Source: an uncultured Rhizobiaceae group bacterium | GTDB taxonomy: Bacteria; Pseudomonadota; Alphaproteobacteria; Rhizobiales; Rhizobiaceae | Reading direction: 5' to 3' | Assembly (NCBI GenBank): GCA_937930635.1 | Contig: CALHCF010000017.1 | Coordinates: forward strand, 82,724 to 146,723 | DNA length: 64,000 nucleotides | Shown: piece by piece, positions 21,924 to 32,939 of the stretch | Position numbering within the stretch: the first letter of the stretch is position 1 | Layout of the letters: every line of letters begins with the position of its first letter | Translations under genes and position numbers: made by a program | Notes under the pieces: model-generated | What the model was told of the DNA's origin: nothing | The model's database searches: none | Seen by the model: only the letters and a program-made list of their open reading frames with translations

Positions 21924-22004
21924 GGCAATCTCCTTTTAAGCAACGACACTGTCACCCAAGGCGATTACGGATCAGCCGCAGCCGGGATACGGCGCAGCTG
22001 ATAC

Positions 22005-22143
22005 GTTCTCTTCCATCCGGACTTTAACCGTCGGCTCAGGCCTCTCACCTGATCTGCTTGACCCTTCCAGCGGAAGGCGCTCGCGGGCTCGCATATGTTC
22101 ACATGCATACCGCCGGTGGGGAATTTCACCCCGCCCTGAGAAC
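22005..22143 (-). promoter_or_regulatory. FMN riboswitch (RFN element)
   Basis: Reverse complement has TCAGGGCGGGGTGAAATTCCCCACCGGCGGTA...GTCAAGCAGATCAGGTGAGAGGCCTGAGCCGACGGTTAAAGTCCGGATGGAAGAGAAC, the RFN consensus blocks. Confidence 0.97.
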
Positions 22144-22180
22144 AACATCACTATCTTCGAAATCCAGAAGGCAGGCAAGC

Positions 22181-23158
22181 CTATAAGGCCAAGGCACGGG
22201 CCATGATATCCGCATCAATATTACCGCCCGACAGAACGACCAGTACTGACTGGCCGGAAACATCAACCTTTCCCGAAAGCAGCGCAGCCAGCGCAACAGC
22301 ACCGCCTGGTTCAACAACAAGCTTGAACTCCCGAAAGGCAAAGGCAACAGCCCGCAGCGCTTCTTCGTCGCTGACAACCAGCCCGTCCGACAAACTATCC
22401 TTGCAGATTTCAAAAGCTATCTTACCAGGCATCGGTGTCAGCAGCGCGTCACAGACGCTGGGGGTCTTCACATTGCCACCAAGACGCTTTCCGGCACGCA
22501 GGGAACGTGACTGATCATCATAGCCCTGCGGTTCAACCGGATGAACATCGACGGCCGGGAAATAGTGTTTCAGCGCCAGCAGCACGCCCGAGGTCAGCCC
22601 TCCACCGCCAGTACAGACCAGAACACGATCCGGAGTCACACCAAGCGCATTCATATCCTGCGCCATTTCCAGACCTGCCGTGCCCTGCCCGGCAATGACA
22701 TAACGGTTGTCATAGGGATGGATGACCGGCGCTCCGGTGTCCTTCGACAAGGCTTCGACAATCGCTTCGCGATCCTCATTGTGACGGTCATAATCGATGA
22801 TCTGCGCGCCCGACCGACGGGTACGATCCTTCTTTGCCTGCGGTGCATCGGACGGCATGACAATGCGAGCCCTCAAACCCTTGATCCGTGCCGCCTCGGC
22901 AACGCCCTGTGCATGATTTCCAGAAGAACAGGCAAGAATTCCTTCCTGACTATTTACTTCACCTAAATTCTCTATCGCATTGAAAGCACCACGAAACTTG
23001 AAACTACCCGTACGCTGAAGACATTCCGGTTTGAGAAATATCTGCGCATCCAGTTTTTGATCCAGAACGTCCGAGCGCAGGAGCGGCGTGCGGATAGCCT
23101 GTCCTGCGATCGCATTCGCAGCCTTCTCGATATCGCTAAAATCAACGGTGTCTTGCAT
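22181..23158 (-). CDS. PLP-dependent threonine/serine dehydratase
   Basis: Start MQDTVDFSDIEKAANAIAGQAIRTPLLRSDVLD; PLP motif LQRTGSFKFRGAFNAI; CSSGNHAQGVA; VCTGGGGLTSGV. The longer ORF (to 23494) runs into the divergent gene. Confidence 0.9.
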   Translation of the reverse strand: MQDTVDFSDIEKAANAIAGQAIRTPLLRSDVLDQKLDAQIFLKPECLQRTGSFKFRGAFNAIENLGEVNSQEGILACSSGNHAQGVAEAARIKGLRARIVMPSDAPQAKKDRTRRSGAQIIDYDRHNEDREAIVEALSKDTGAPVIHPYDNRYVIAGQGTAGLEMAQDMNALGVTPDRVLVCTGGGGLTSGVLLALKHYFPAVDVHPVEPQGYDDQSRSLRAGKRLGGNVKTPSVCDALLTPMPGKIAFEICKDSLSDGLVVSDEEALRAVAFAFREFKLVVEPGGAVALAALLSGKVDVSGQSVLVVLSGGNIDADIMARALAL

Positions 23159-23318
23159 GAATCTCACCCAAGATAAATTTCTCCTCTGGCCGTAGGCGCC
23201 TACAATCTCCGGGTCAAGCGTATCAGACTGTTTGAAAAAACCGGGTTTCCTCAATCGCGCCTTGGCAGCCTGCATTGTTTGAGCAATGATCTTTCCATGC
23301 AAATCTGGGAGAAACCTT

Positions 23319-24098
23319 ATGGATCTGGGTATCAAGGGACGTAAAGCCATCGTATGCGCATCAAGCGAAGGACTGGGCAAGGGATGCGCCCGTGCTCTCG
23401 CAGAAGCAGGCTGCGAAGTGATCGTCAACGCACGGACACAGGCCACCGTTGAGTCCACGGTGGCTGAACTGCGCAACTCCACGGATGCCACCATAACCGG
23501 TGTCGCCGCCGATGTTGGAACGGCTGAGGGTCAACAGGCCATTCTGGCTGCCTGTCCCTCCCCCGACATTCTTGTCAACAACAACGGCGGGCCACCACGC
23601 CGCAATTTTAACGAGCTTGACCGTCAGGCCATGATTGAGGGTGTTGTACAAAACATGGTGACGCCCATCGAACTCATCCAGGCGGTCGCCGATGGCATGG
23701 CCGAAAGGCAATTCGGGCGCATCGTCAACATCACATCACTTTCAGTTCTCATGCCAATTGAAGGGCTGGACCTTTCTTCAGGTGCCAGAGCGGGTCTGAC
23801 CGCCTTTCTGGCCGGAGTGCGCCCTCTCTATGCAGCTCACAATGTCACCATGAACAACCTGCTTCCAGGCAAGATGGACACCAAACGCCTGCGTGGTGGC
23901 CTTGAAGCAGCAGCAAAAGCAAGAAACATTGATGTAGAGAAAGTTGCCCAGGCTCAGATGGACGAAATTCCAGCCAGGCGCTTTGGTACGGCGGATGAAT
24001 TTGGCAATGCCTGCGCATTCCTGTGTTCTGCCCACGCTGGTTATATTACCGGCCAGAATATTCTGATGGATGGCGGATTGTACCCGCACGCCTTCTAA
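23319..24098 (+). CDS. SDR family oxidoreductase
   Basis: MDLGIKGRKAIVCASSEGLGKGCARALAEAGCEVIVNAR; VNNNGGPP; C-terminal ITGQNILMDGGLYP. Confidence 0.9.
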   Translation: MDLGIKGRKAIVCASSEGLGKGCARALAEAGCEVIVNARTQATVESTVAELRNSTDATITGVAADVGTAEGQQAILAACPSPDILVNNNGGPPRRNFNELDRQAMIEGVVQNMVTPIELIQAVADGMAERQFGRIVNITSLSVLMPIEGLDLSSGARAGLTAFLAGVRPLYAAHNVTMNNLLPGKMDTKRLRGGLEAAAKARNIDVEKVAQAQMDEIPARRFGTADEFGNACAFLCSAHAGYITGQNILMDGGLYPHAF

Positions 24099-24254
24099 CG
24101 GCTGCAGAACCGCATCTGCCACGTGCAAAGAGTTGGAAATTGTTAACCTTGCGTCACTTTTTTTGATCAAAAGCCCTTATTTCTATTGATTCTTGCGCAA
24201 GAACCCGCTGCAATGAATCAGCGGCAGGGGATTTAATTAAAAACGGGCGCTGTT

Positions 24255-25460
24255 TTGCGTATTTTGAGTATCATGGACGGCTTGGTGTGCTGCTTTGCGC
24301 GGTATATGCGCTCTTTTGCGGGTCTATTGGGCCTGTTTTCGGCTTGTATAGTCTTTTTGACGACAGTGAACCCAACCCCGGCAAACGCCCAGTCTGCCAG
24401 TTGCACACGCCTTGAGCGGCAACTGGTTTCATTAGGCCGCGGGAAAGTGCGCAAACGGTCATCCAACCGGTTCTCATCAGCAATCCGCTCGCAAAAGCGA
24501 GAAATTTCACGCATGAAGTCGGCTATGCGGCAGCGCGGTTGTTCAACCAAAAAATGGTTTTTCGTGCGCGATGCTCATTCATCTTGCTCCGGCTATCGCA
24601 ACACGTTGGGAAGGATGCAAAGAAACCTGAAGTCTTTGCAGCGTAAAGGCGGCGGGAGTGCGGGATCGTCAGAACGCACTATCCGCTCGGTGGCAAAACA
24701 GCGCCGCTCCATTAAACGCCGCATGCAACGTGCAGGTTGTTTTAAAAAGAATGTCCGCAGCGCCAGCCTTCGTAAGAAACAACGCCGCAGTTCTGTGGTT
24801 GAACAAATATTTGGTCGCAATGCCAAAAAACGTCCGGTGAGTGCGGCACAGCGCAAACGGGACAAACGGCGACTGGAACGGGCTCTGCGGCGCTCGCGCG
24901 ACTCCAAATCCAAAGTGAAGAATACCGTGCGCACCATCTGTGTGCGGACCTGTGACGGCTTTTTCTTTCCCGTAAGCTTTTCCACCAGCAAAGGCGGAGT
25001 GGCCCGGGATTCCCAAAACTGCAACAACTTGTGTCCAGGAACCGATATGGAACTGTTCTTCCACAAGACAGCCAACGAAACCGTCGAGGAAATGATCTCG
25101 GTTCGCGATGGCAAGAAATACCTGGATCATCCCAATGCTTTTGCTCACCAGCAGCGCTTCGACCCGGCCTGTCGGTGCAACCATAGTCTGGCCCGCAAGA
25201 ACAGAAAGAAACAGTCCACGCCGAAGCAAGATGGCCTGCCAAAACTGAGAATTGCCGAGGAACGCAAGGTTATATCGCGCGTTGCCATGCCTGCCTGGCG
25301 CATCGACCGGGGACAGGATCCCGAAACTCTGGGCAATTTACGGGGTGCGCTGTCCGTCGATTCCATGGCCAAACTGAAATCCAAAGGACCCGGTACGGAA
25401 GTCGCACAGCAAACCCGGCGTATCAGGGTAATCGGCGACGCGTTCTTTCCCACCCAATAA
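24255..25460 (+). CDS. DUF2865 domain-containing exported protein
   Basis: 401 aa; [82 protein letters not shown]. Confidence 0.8.
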   Translation: MRILSIMDGLVCCFARYMRSFAGLLGLFSACIVFLTTVNPTPANAQSASCTRLERQLVSLGRGKVRKRSSNRFSSAIRSQKREISRMKSAMRQRGCSTKKWFFVRDAHSSCSGYRNTLGRMQRNLKSLQRKGGGSAGSSERTIRSVAKQRRSIKRRMQRAGCFKKNVRSASLRKKQRRSSVVEQIFGRNAKKRPVSAAQRKRDKRRLERALRRSRDSKSKVKNTVRTICVRTCDGFFFPVSFSTSKGGVARDSQNCNNLCPGTDMELFFHKTANETVEEMISVRDGKKYLDHPNAFAHQQRFDPACRCNHSLARKNRKKQSTPKQDGLPKLRIAEERKVISRVAMPAWRIDRGQDPETLGNLRGALSVDSMAKLKSKGPGTEVAQQTRRIRVIGDAFFPTQ

Positions 25461-26799
25461 CCGGCAGTAGTTGGGCAAGCTCCGGCCCATGATCAAGGCC
25501 GGTCAGCGCTTTGCGCAATGGCATGAACAAACCCCTGCCCTTGCGCCCTGTTTCCTGCTTCAACGCATTGGTCCACTGCGCCCAGACATCCTCGCCCCAG
25601 GGTTCAGCCGGTAAAAGTTCTGCAGCAGCCGCGAGAAACTCCGCATCTTCCGCCAACACCTCGACCGGTTCAAACTGTCCCTCGACAATTTTTTGCCAAT
25701 CGACAGCTTCCCCAAACTTGCTGAGATTGGCCCGGATCGCGAGCCAGAAACTCTCGCCAAGATCGGCGTCAGCCTCCTTTAGACGCGGTAGCGCACGTTC
25801 ATAGGACATGGACTGAAGCAGCTTCTCGTTCAGCGCACCAAGATCATTGTCATCAAACTTGGCATCGGATTTAGAGACCTTTGTGGGATCAAAAACCGAG
25901 TTCAGTTCCTCCAGTGAAGCACATGCCTCGACGGCCTGCCCCGTTCCAATGAGCGTAGCCAGCGAGGCAACAGCCATTGGTTCCAGCCCTGCTTCTCGCA
26001 GCGACGCAATGGACAGCGCTCCCTTGCGCTTGGAAAGCCCTTCGCCTGAAGCGCTCATCAGCAGATTGTGGTGCCCAAACCGGGGTGCCGGTCCGCCCAG
26101 CGCTTCAAACAAGGCAATCTGAGCGCCTGTATTGGTAACATGGTCGCCGCCGCGAATGACATGCGTCACGCCCATGTCCAGATCATCGACAACGGAAGGC
26201 AGGGTATAAAGATAGCTGCCATTGCCCCGTATCAGCACAGGGTCGGACATGGATGCCAGATCGACCGTTTGCTGACCGCGCATCACATCATCCCAGTGAA
26301 CATCGGTTCTTTGCGTTTCAAAGGGCGTGCTGGAAAAGTTTGGCAGCAAAAACCGCCAGTGCGGCGTACGGCCTTCTGCCTCGAAAGCGGCCTTTTCCTC
26401 GTCTGTCAACTTCAGTGCCGCGCGATCATAGACGGGAGGCAAACCTCGCGCCATGAGCCGTTTGCGCCGCCGCTCGATTTCATCGGGCGTCTCGTAACAG
26501 GCGTAGAGCAACCCTGCTTCGCGCAGTTTATCAGCCGCTTCATCATAGATTTTGAAGCGGTCGGACTGCCGTTCGGTCCGGTGGGGTTCGACCCCAAGCC
26601 AGGCGAGGTCATCGATGATGCCCTGCGCAAACGCCTCCGTCGATCGCTCGACATCGGTATCATCAAGGCGAAGAATAAAGCATCCGTCACTGGCGCTGGC
26701 AAAGAGCCAATTGATCAGTGCGGTTCGAATATTACCGATATGCAGCCGGCCAGTGGGCGATGGTGCAAAACGGACGGTGGGAGCGGAATTTTCTGTCAT
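25423..26799 (-). CDS. gltX: glutamyl-tRNA synthetase
   Basis: [26 protein letters not shown] (HIGH motif), [19 protein letters not shown] (KMSKS-like). Confidence 0.95.
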   Translation of the reverse strand: MTENSAPTVRFAPSPTGRLHIGNIRTALINWLFASASDGCFILRLDDTDVERSTEAFAQGIIDDLAWLGVEPHRTERQSDRFKIYDEAADKLREAGLLYACYETPDEIERRRKRLMARGLPPVYDRAALKLTDEEKAAFEAEGRTPHWRFLLPNFSSTPFETQRTDVHWDDVMRGQQTVDLASMSDPVLIRGNGSYLYTLPSVVDDLDMGVTHVIRGGDHVTNTGAQIALFEALGGPAPRFGHHNLLMSASGEGLSKRKGALSIASLREAGLEPMAVASLATLIGTGQAVEACASLEELNSVFDPTKVSKSDAKFDDNDLGALNEKLLQSMSYERALPRLKEADADLGESFWLAIRANLSKFGEAVDWQKIVEGQFEPVEVLAEDAEFLAAAAELLPAEPWGEDVWAQWTNALKQETGRKGRGLFMPLRKALTGLDHGPELAQLLPVIGWERTRRRLP

Positions 26800-26847
26800 A
26801 GCGCCGGGATAGTAGACGGGGCATCAAAGTGCAATCGCTGGTGAAAT

Positions 26848-28080
26848 CTAAGTGCCTTCCAACCCCTGCTCTGCACGGATCATCAACCTGTTTGAGACGG
26901 TCAGCATGACGAATGCACCCAAAAGGCAGTAAAACCCGATAAAGAAAAGCTGGCGCGGAAAAGAAATATCATAGTCAATCAATATGCCGGTAATTCCCGG
27001 TCCGGCTGCAGATGCAAAAACCATGAGCGCCATTGCGACAGAGCGCACCGAACCCAGATGACGAACGCCATAGATTTCAGGCCAGACCGCACCAAACAGC
27101 GCCGATGATACGCCATAGCTCAGCCCCATGAAAAACATGGTGGCAAAGATTGCGGCCGTCGCCGAAAAATTGGCCAGAATCAGGCAAGCCACACCCAGTG
27201 GCACAAGAAACAGCGGGAGCAGACGGATCGCGCTCCAACGGTCAATGGCGTAACCGGTAACCAGTGTCACGCAAACCGTGGTCACGGCCATCAAGGCAAA
27301 GGAACTGTAATAGATTTCGGGTTTCCAACCGTTGAGTTCAATCAGATAGTCCTGGTGAAACCAGATCGATGTGCCAATGAAAGCGGGAGACAAAACACCC
27401 GTACACAGCATCCAGAACAAAGGGTCCCGCAACACCTCATCGCGCTGCCATTGTCTGCCGGTCTCCTGATGATTGTCTGATATATCCTGCACCGTTGTTC
27501 GCGGTATCCGTTCAACACGCATCAAGGCAATGATTGCGGGAAGAGCAACCAGCAACAGCAACAAGGCAGCCGCAAGCCAGGCGTTGCGCCAGCCCACCGA
27601 TGCTGCAATCAGGACAAACAGGCTTGGCATCAGGGCTTCGGAACACTGATGCCCGATATTGGATGCAGAGACCGCTTTACCGCGATTTGCCGAATACCAC
27701 CGCCCCATCGCTGTCATCGCCGTATGCCCCATCATTCCCTGCCCGAAAAGGCGAAGGAGAAATATGACCGCGATCAACATGGGAACCGAGGTAATGAACC
27801 CCATGGAAACGGTTGCACATATCAAAAACAACAGGGTCACGCCTGCACAAATGACGACACTCGTGCGGTCAACGAAACGCCCGACAAACGGAAAGCAACA
27901 GGCGCTTGCCAGAGTGGCCGTCATATAAACAGTTCCGAAACTGCCATGACTGAGGCCAAACTCCTGGCGTATCTCCGAACCCCAGATCGAGATGAAGAAT
28001 GTCTGGCCAAAGGCAGAAAAGAATGTCAGCAGAAACCCGCCGAGCAACCAGCGGGCATTCTCGCGATAGAAATCGAACAT
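26848..28080 (-). CDS. MFS transporter
   Basis: 410 aa, 12-TM pattern, GSFGTVYMTATLASACCFPFVGRFVDRTS loop motif. Confidence 0.87.
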   Translation of the reverse strand: MFDFYRENARWLLGGFLLTFFSAFGQTFFISIWGSEIRQEFGLSHGSFGTVYMTATLASACCFPFVGRFVDRTSVVICAGVTLLFLICATVSMGFITSVPMLIAVIFLLRLFGQGMMGHTAMTAMGRWYSANRGKAVSASNIGHQCSEALMPSLFVLIAASVGWRNAWLAAALLLLLVALPAIIALMRVERIPRTTVQDISDNHQETGRQWQRDEVLRDPLFWMLCTGVLSPAFIGTSIWFHQDYLIELNGWKPEIYYSSFALMAVTTVCVTLVTGYAIDRWSAIRLLPLFLVPLGVACLILANFSATAAIFATMFFMGLSYGVSSALFGAVWPEIYGVRHLGSVRSVAMALMVFASAAGPGITGILIDYDISFPRQLFFIGFYCLLGAFVMLTVSNRLMIRAEQGLEGT

Positions 28081-28228
28081 CGAACCGGCGCTGGGAAAAT
28101 TGAGACGCCAATCGGCTTAAGCCTCAACACCTCTGCTGACAAGTACCGCAGTTTTTTGCTCAAGTGTCCAAAGGAAACAGCCGACAGGCTTTCTTTCGCG
28201 ACATTGAGCGCACAGCCATCAATTCAGA

Positions 28229-30703
28229 TTAGAAAAGACCACCTGCCCCGCTTTTGGCAGCACTTTTGGCGGCTTTGGTTGCGCGAAGCTTACCGCGCAG
28301 AATTTCAGATTCAAACCCAATGATTGAACTGCGATTGGGTGGTTTGGTCCCCGGTTTGAACGCTTCCATAATCACGCCCGATTTTCCGGCCTTTGCCAGC
28401 AATCCCGTCTTCGCGTTGATGGGATAAAGCTTGATGCCTTCTGGAACACGAAAATCAATAGCGGCAGTTTCGGTCAGAGCAGACTTCATGAACTCGGCAA
28501 AAATTGGCGCAGCAAGCCCGCCCCCTGTATTGCCTTTACCCATGGGCTCCGGGCGGTCGTAGCCAACAAAAACGCCAACGACGAGGTCCGGAGAATACCC
28601 CACGAACCAGGCATCCTTTTCCTCGTTGGTTGTGCCGGTCTTGCCAGCAATCGGCACACCAAGACCAGCAACCACCTTGGCGGTACCCCGTTGCACAACA
28701 CCTTCCATCATCGACGTAACCTGATAGGCCGTCATCGGATCAAGAACCTGATCACGATTGTCGATCAGCACAGGCTCTTCCTGCTGAATCCAGCCGTTGG
28801 ACTGGCAATCCTCACAGATACGCTCGTCGTGCTTGTAGATAGTCTTGCCATAGCGGTCCTGAATACGGTCAATCATGGAGGGATTGATGCGTTTTCCACC
28901 ATTGGCCAATACAGAATAAGCGCTAACCATGCGCAAAACGGTGGTTTCCCGTGACCCCAGAGAGGACGCAAGCCCGGCAATCGGCTTGTCATAGATACCG
29001 AACCGCTTGGCGTATTCAGCAATCAGCGGCATGCCCATATCGTTAGCCAGGCGCACCGTCATCAGATTACGGGATTTTTCGATACCAAGACGCAAGGTTG
29101 ACGGCCCTGCATAGCCACCGCCGTAGTTCTTCGGCTCCCAGATACCCAGCGTTCCGCCCTGATCCTTTTTGAAAGGACCATCCAACACGACAGACGACGG
29201 CGTGTAACCGTTATCAAGTGCGGCTGCATAAACAAAAGGCTTAAATGATGATCCCGGCTGCCGTTTGGCCTGAGTGGCACGATTGAACTGCGACTCATCG
29301 AAAGAAAAACCGCCAATCATCGCCAACACACGTCCGGTGTGGGGATCCATTGCAACCAGCGCCCCTGATACCTCCGGCACTTGCTCAAGCTTGTAACCGC
29401 TCTCCTGACGCGACACGTGAATAACATCGCCGGGTTGCAGCAGTTCGGTCATATCCTTGATCTTTTTAGAGCGACGGTCCTTGCGCGATTCCTTGATCGT
29501 GACACGTTGAGCCCACGGAGCATCCTTAAGGCTGATCGTAGCTTCCTCGCGTTCGTCAGAAATCGCACGGCTCGGCAAAAGCTTTGGTTTAAGGCCAATC
29601 CTTGCCGCATCCTCGCCAACTTCCAGAACAACGGCCTGCTGCCAGTCATCCACATCGTTAAGCTGTTTGACCTCCGACAGGGTCTTTCCCCAATCGCCTT
29701 CCAGCGAAATTTTCTGAAAGGCCCCGTGATACCCTTTGGAGCGATCAAATTTCATCAGTCCCGAAATCAGTGACTTGCGGGCGAGTTTCTGCATTTTCGG
29801 GTCAAGGGTAGTGCGGATCGACAATCCGCCTTCGTAGAGCTGGTCGACGCCATAACGTTCGATAATCTCGCGACGCACTTCTTCAGAGAAATATTCAGAC
29901 GCACTGAGATAAGACCCCTGTTTGCGCGCCACCACACCAAGTGTCGTTTTCTTGGCCTCTTCGCCATCCTTCAGTGTGACATATCCATTGGCGACCATGC
30001 GGTCGATCACCCAGTTGCGGCGCTCCAGCGCCTGCTCGGTGCGGCGGTATGGATGGTAGTTGTTGGGACCTTTGGGAAGGGCTGCCAGATAGGCGGCTTC
30101 ATGTATTTCGAGATCACCAACAGTCTTGTCAAAATAGGCCAGCGAGGCCCCTGCCACACCATAGGACCCCAACCCCAGAAAAATCTCGTTGAGATAGAGT
30201 TCCAGGATTTTATCCTTGGAATAGGCTTCTTCCATGCGCAGCGAGAGAATAGCTTCCTTGATCTTGCGGTCGGCTGTCCGGTCACTGGTCAGGAGGAAGT
30301 TCTTAGCCACCTGCTGCGTGATCGTTGACGCACCACGGGCGCGGGTGCCCCGTCCACTGAGTTTTGATTCTCCAAAATCGTAGGCGGCCTTGGCAAGCGC
30401 ACCGAAATCGATCCCGATATGCTTGTAAAAATTCTTATCCTCGGCAGAAATGAAAGCCTGCTTCAACCGGGCGGGAATGGCCTGAATTGGCAAATAAAGC
30501 CGCCGCTCACGGGCATATTCCGCCATCAGCTGACCGTCTGAGGCATGTATCCGGGTTGTTACGGGTGGCTCGTAGCGGTTCAACACCTCGTAGTCGGGGA
30601 TATCTTTCTTGAGTTTATCCACATAGAGCATCACGCCGCCCAAAACGAGAAGCAAAAGCACTGTTCCGATACCAAAGAGATAGCCGAAGAGCCTCAAAAA
30701 CAT
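28229..30703 (-). CDS. mrcA: penicillin-binding protein 1A (class A)
   Basis: 824 aa; transglycosylase (AFISAEDKNFYKHIGIDFGALAKAA; GASTITQQVAKNFLLT) and transpeptidase (RQPGSSFKPFVYAAALDNG; GKTGTTNEEKDAWFVGY). Confidence 0.95.
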   Translation of the reverse strand: MFLRLFGYLFGIGTVLLLLVLGGVMLYVDKLKKDIPDYEVLNRYEPPVTTRIHASDGQLMAEYARERRLYLPIQAIPARLKQAFISAEDKNFYKHIGIDFGALAKAAYDFGESKLSGRGTRARGASTITQQVAKNFLLTSDRTADRKIKEAILSLRMEEAYSKDKILELYLNEIFLGLGSYGVAGASLAYFDKTVGDLEIHEAAYLAALPKGPNNYHPYRRTEQALERRNWVIDRMVANGYVTLKDGEEAKKTTLGVVARKQGSYLSASEYFSEEVRREIIERYGVDQLYEGGLSIRTTLDPKMQKLARKSLISGLMKFDRSKGYHGAFQKISLEGDWGKTLSEVKQLNDVDDWQQAVVLEVGEDAARIGLKPKLLPSRAISDEREEATISLKDAPWAQRVTIKESRKDRRSKKIKDMTELLQPGDVIHVSRQESGYKLEQVPEVSGALVAMDPHTGRVLAMIGGFSFDESQFNRATQAKRQPGSSFKPFVYAAALDNGYTPSSVVLDGPFKKDQGGTLGIWEPKNYGGGYAGPSTLRLGIEKSRNLMTVRLANDMGMPLIAEYAKRFGIYDKPIAGLASSLGSRETTVLRMVSAYSVLANGGKRINPSMIDRIQDRYGKTIYKHDERICEDCQSNGWIQQEEPVLIDNRDQVLDPMTAYQVTSMMEGVVQRGTAKVVAGLGVPIAGKTGTTNEEKDAWFVGYSPDLVVGVFVGYDRPEPMGKGNTGGGLAAPIFAEFMKSALTETAAIDFRVPEGIKLYPINAKTGLLAKAGKSGVIMEAFKPGTKPPNRSSIIGFESEILRGKLRATKAAKSAAKSGAGGLF

Positions 30704-30867
30704 GAGATTTAACTTTCAGTCATTTCAGAGCGCTGCCCCTTGCCGCGCTTTTTTCTGGTTGTTACCCGAAATTGAGGGGTCAGTGTGACTTGTTTACGCA
30801 AGGTTAAAAAATGATCCCTGTGCGTGACAAATTAAACACAATTCGGGGGTGGCGTTTCTAACTGTTC

Positions 30868-32130
30868 TCATTGACCCGCAAGTCTGGCTCTAAAGAAACT
30901 CTCAATAGCCTCTTTCGTTCTCAGAACCGCCTTTGCCTGCCAGTCCTCCGAACGCATCAACTGTTCGTCTTCGCGGTTAGACAGGTACCCTAGTTCCAAA
31001 AGAACAGAGGGTATTTCGGGTGCCTTGAGCACAAAAAAATCAGCTGAACGATGCGGATTTCGAATCAGGCGGATATCGTTTTTCATCTTTTGCACTATAA
31101 GGGAGGCGAACTTAATGGAAAATTTCTCCGTTTCGCGCCGGGTCAGGTCGATGAGAATATCCGTCACTTCCGTTTCAATCTTTGGCAACGAGAGGCCGGC
31201 AACCAGATTGGCCCTGTTTTGTTTGCGGGCAAGGGCATTTGACAGGTCGTCCGACCCCTCCTCAGAAAGGGTATAGACCGTCGCCCCTCGGATATCGCGC
31301 TGGCGCAGCGAGTCGGCATGAACCGAAATCAGAAGGTCCGCCTTGGCTTTCCTGGCCAAAGCAACACGATCCTCCAGCGCAACAAAAGTATCTTCATCAC
31401 GACTCAAAATCACCTCAAATGCAGGGTTTACCTGCATCGCCGTCCGCAGTTTTTTAGCAAAGTTGAGAGTGATCCGTTTTTCGGCGGTGCCATCAAGCCC
31501 GGTTGCCCCACCATCGACACCACCATGACCGGCATCCACAAAGATTGTGAATTTGCGGTTGCTTGGTTCCTTCGCCTTTGTCTTTGACTTTTGTGCTTCG
31601 GGCTTGTCGGGTTTCGCCGCAGTCACCTGCTGTATCACGCGCGCGTTGGCTGCAAATTCGGCACTGCTGGTCGCGACCAGATCAACGATCAGGCGGTGCC
31701 GTTTTTCGGCTTCAATCTCGCGCAAAGTCTCGTTTTCCACCAGGACCGGCTTTGCCAGCTGCATCACGATCCGTGATTTCCCGGCCGCAATCGTTCCGTA
31801 TCGTAGATCCGAGACAATTGACTTTGGCAAACGCCTGGCCTCGCCATCGAGACTGAAAACAGTTTGCGACAAGTCGACGATAATTCGGCGTGGATCCGTC
31901 AGAAGATAGACATCATGCGTAACGGGTTGGTTGAAATCGACAATCAGGCGCGCCCGATTCCCGTCTCCGACCACGCGCGCGGCGAACGCTATCGCCGGTT
32001 GCGCGGCGGTATCCTGGGCAAATGCAGTCTCAAAGTTCTGGACAGAAAGCAAAAACACCAACGCGAAGATGAAACTGATTCTCTTCCTCACTTGATCAGA
32101 ACTCCTGAAGGTTGAAACGATTTTCTGCAT
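30868..32130 (-). CDS. N-acetylmuramoyl-L-alanine amidase (AmiC-like, N-terminal AMIN-like domain)
   Basis: Signal peptide; FTIFVDAGHGGVDGGATGLDGTAEKRITLNFA; LLISVHADSLRQRDIRGATVYTLSE; VLLELGYLSNREDE. Confidence 0.93.
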   Translation of the reverse strand: MQKIVSTFRSSDQVRKRISFIFALVFLLSVQNFETAFAQDTAAQPAIAFAARVVGDGNRARLIVDFNQPVTHDVYLLTDPRRIIVDLSQTVFSLDGEARRLPKSIVSDLRYGTIAAGKSRIVMQLAKPVLVENETLREIEAEKRHRLIVDLVATSSAEFAANARVIQQVTAAKPDKPEAQKSKTKAKEPSNRKFTIFVDAGHGGVDGGATGLDGTAEKRITLNFAKKLRTAMQVNPAFEVILSRDEDTFVALEDRVALARKAKADLLISVHADSLRQRDIRGATVYTLSEEGSDDLSNALARKQNRANLVAGLSLPKIETEVTDILIDLTRRETEKFSIKFASLIVQKMKNDIRLIRNPHRSADFFVLKAPEIPSVLLELGYLSNREDEQLMRSEDWQAKAVLRTKEAIESFFRARLAGQ

Positions 32131-32939
32131 TGTACCAACAATGAAACAGCCACCACAGATCAGTAACTTGTAACGAAATTATGGTTAATGCGCGGTAACG
32201 ATTGGGCGATGGCGAGGTTTTGTATGACTTCAAAAATCAATAAAGCCGTCCGCTTGCCAATTAGGCGCTTGTGTTTCTGTCTGCACGGGCCTAAATCGAT
32301 TATGCGGTATATTTTACTGAACTGTCTGAACCGGATAGAGGGAGCGGTATTCAGGTTAAGCATCGACCAAGGCAACACTGGGCAATCTGCTCAGGATCAC
32401 AAATCAATGCCTTCAGATCGTTAGATCTTATCAAAAGATGCTGACCCGAAATCTCACCTTGCCGGATCATTATCAAAGACGCTCAGTTCATACCGGAAAT
32501 TCAGATTTGCAGTTCGCCCGCAATTAAGGACGGTTGGGAACTGCGATGTAACAGCCCTCTTCAGGACAAAGTTGCAGGGCGCATGGACCAACAGGTCCAT
32601 TTTCGCTGTTCGAATGTGACCTTAGCGGTCGCGCTAGATTTATTAAGGCCAAGACTGAGCAATTGATAGTACAGGCAACAGGACAGGACGAAACCAACAA
32701 CGCATGGAGATCGCCTTCGCGACCATGCGTAAATTCGTCTGAATCCGGTCCATGCAGACCGGTTCCCCGCCACATTCCAGAGACTATGCGGACTTTTTCT
32801 GCGTTCACTCTCATAAATCGATTGCCAGCCCAACAAACCAGCACTCCCAAACATACGCCTTTAGGAACGCTGTCTCGCCCCTCGTGGTCCGGCAGATTCA
32901 ATAAGGAGTATTTGTCTGGAGCTGCGGAAAGACAAACCC

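Noticed and set aside
23159-23494. N-terminal extension of the threonine dehydratase ORF
   Set aside because: Extension overlaps the divergent SDR gene; homology starts at MQDTVDFSD (23158).
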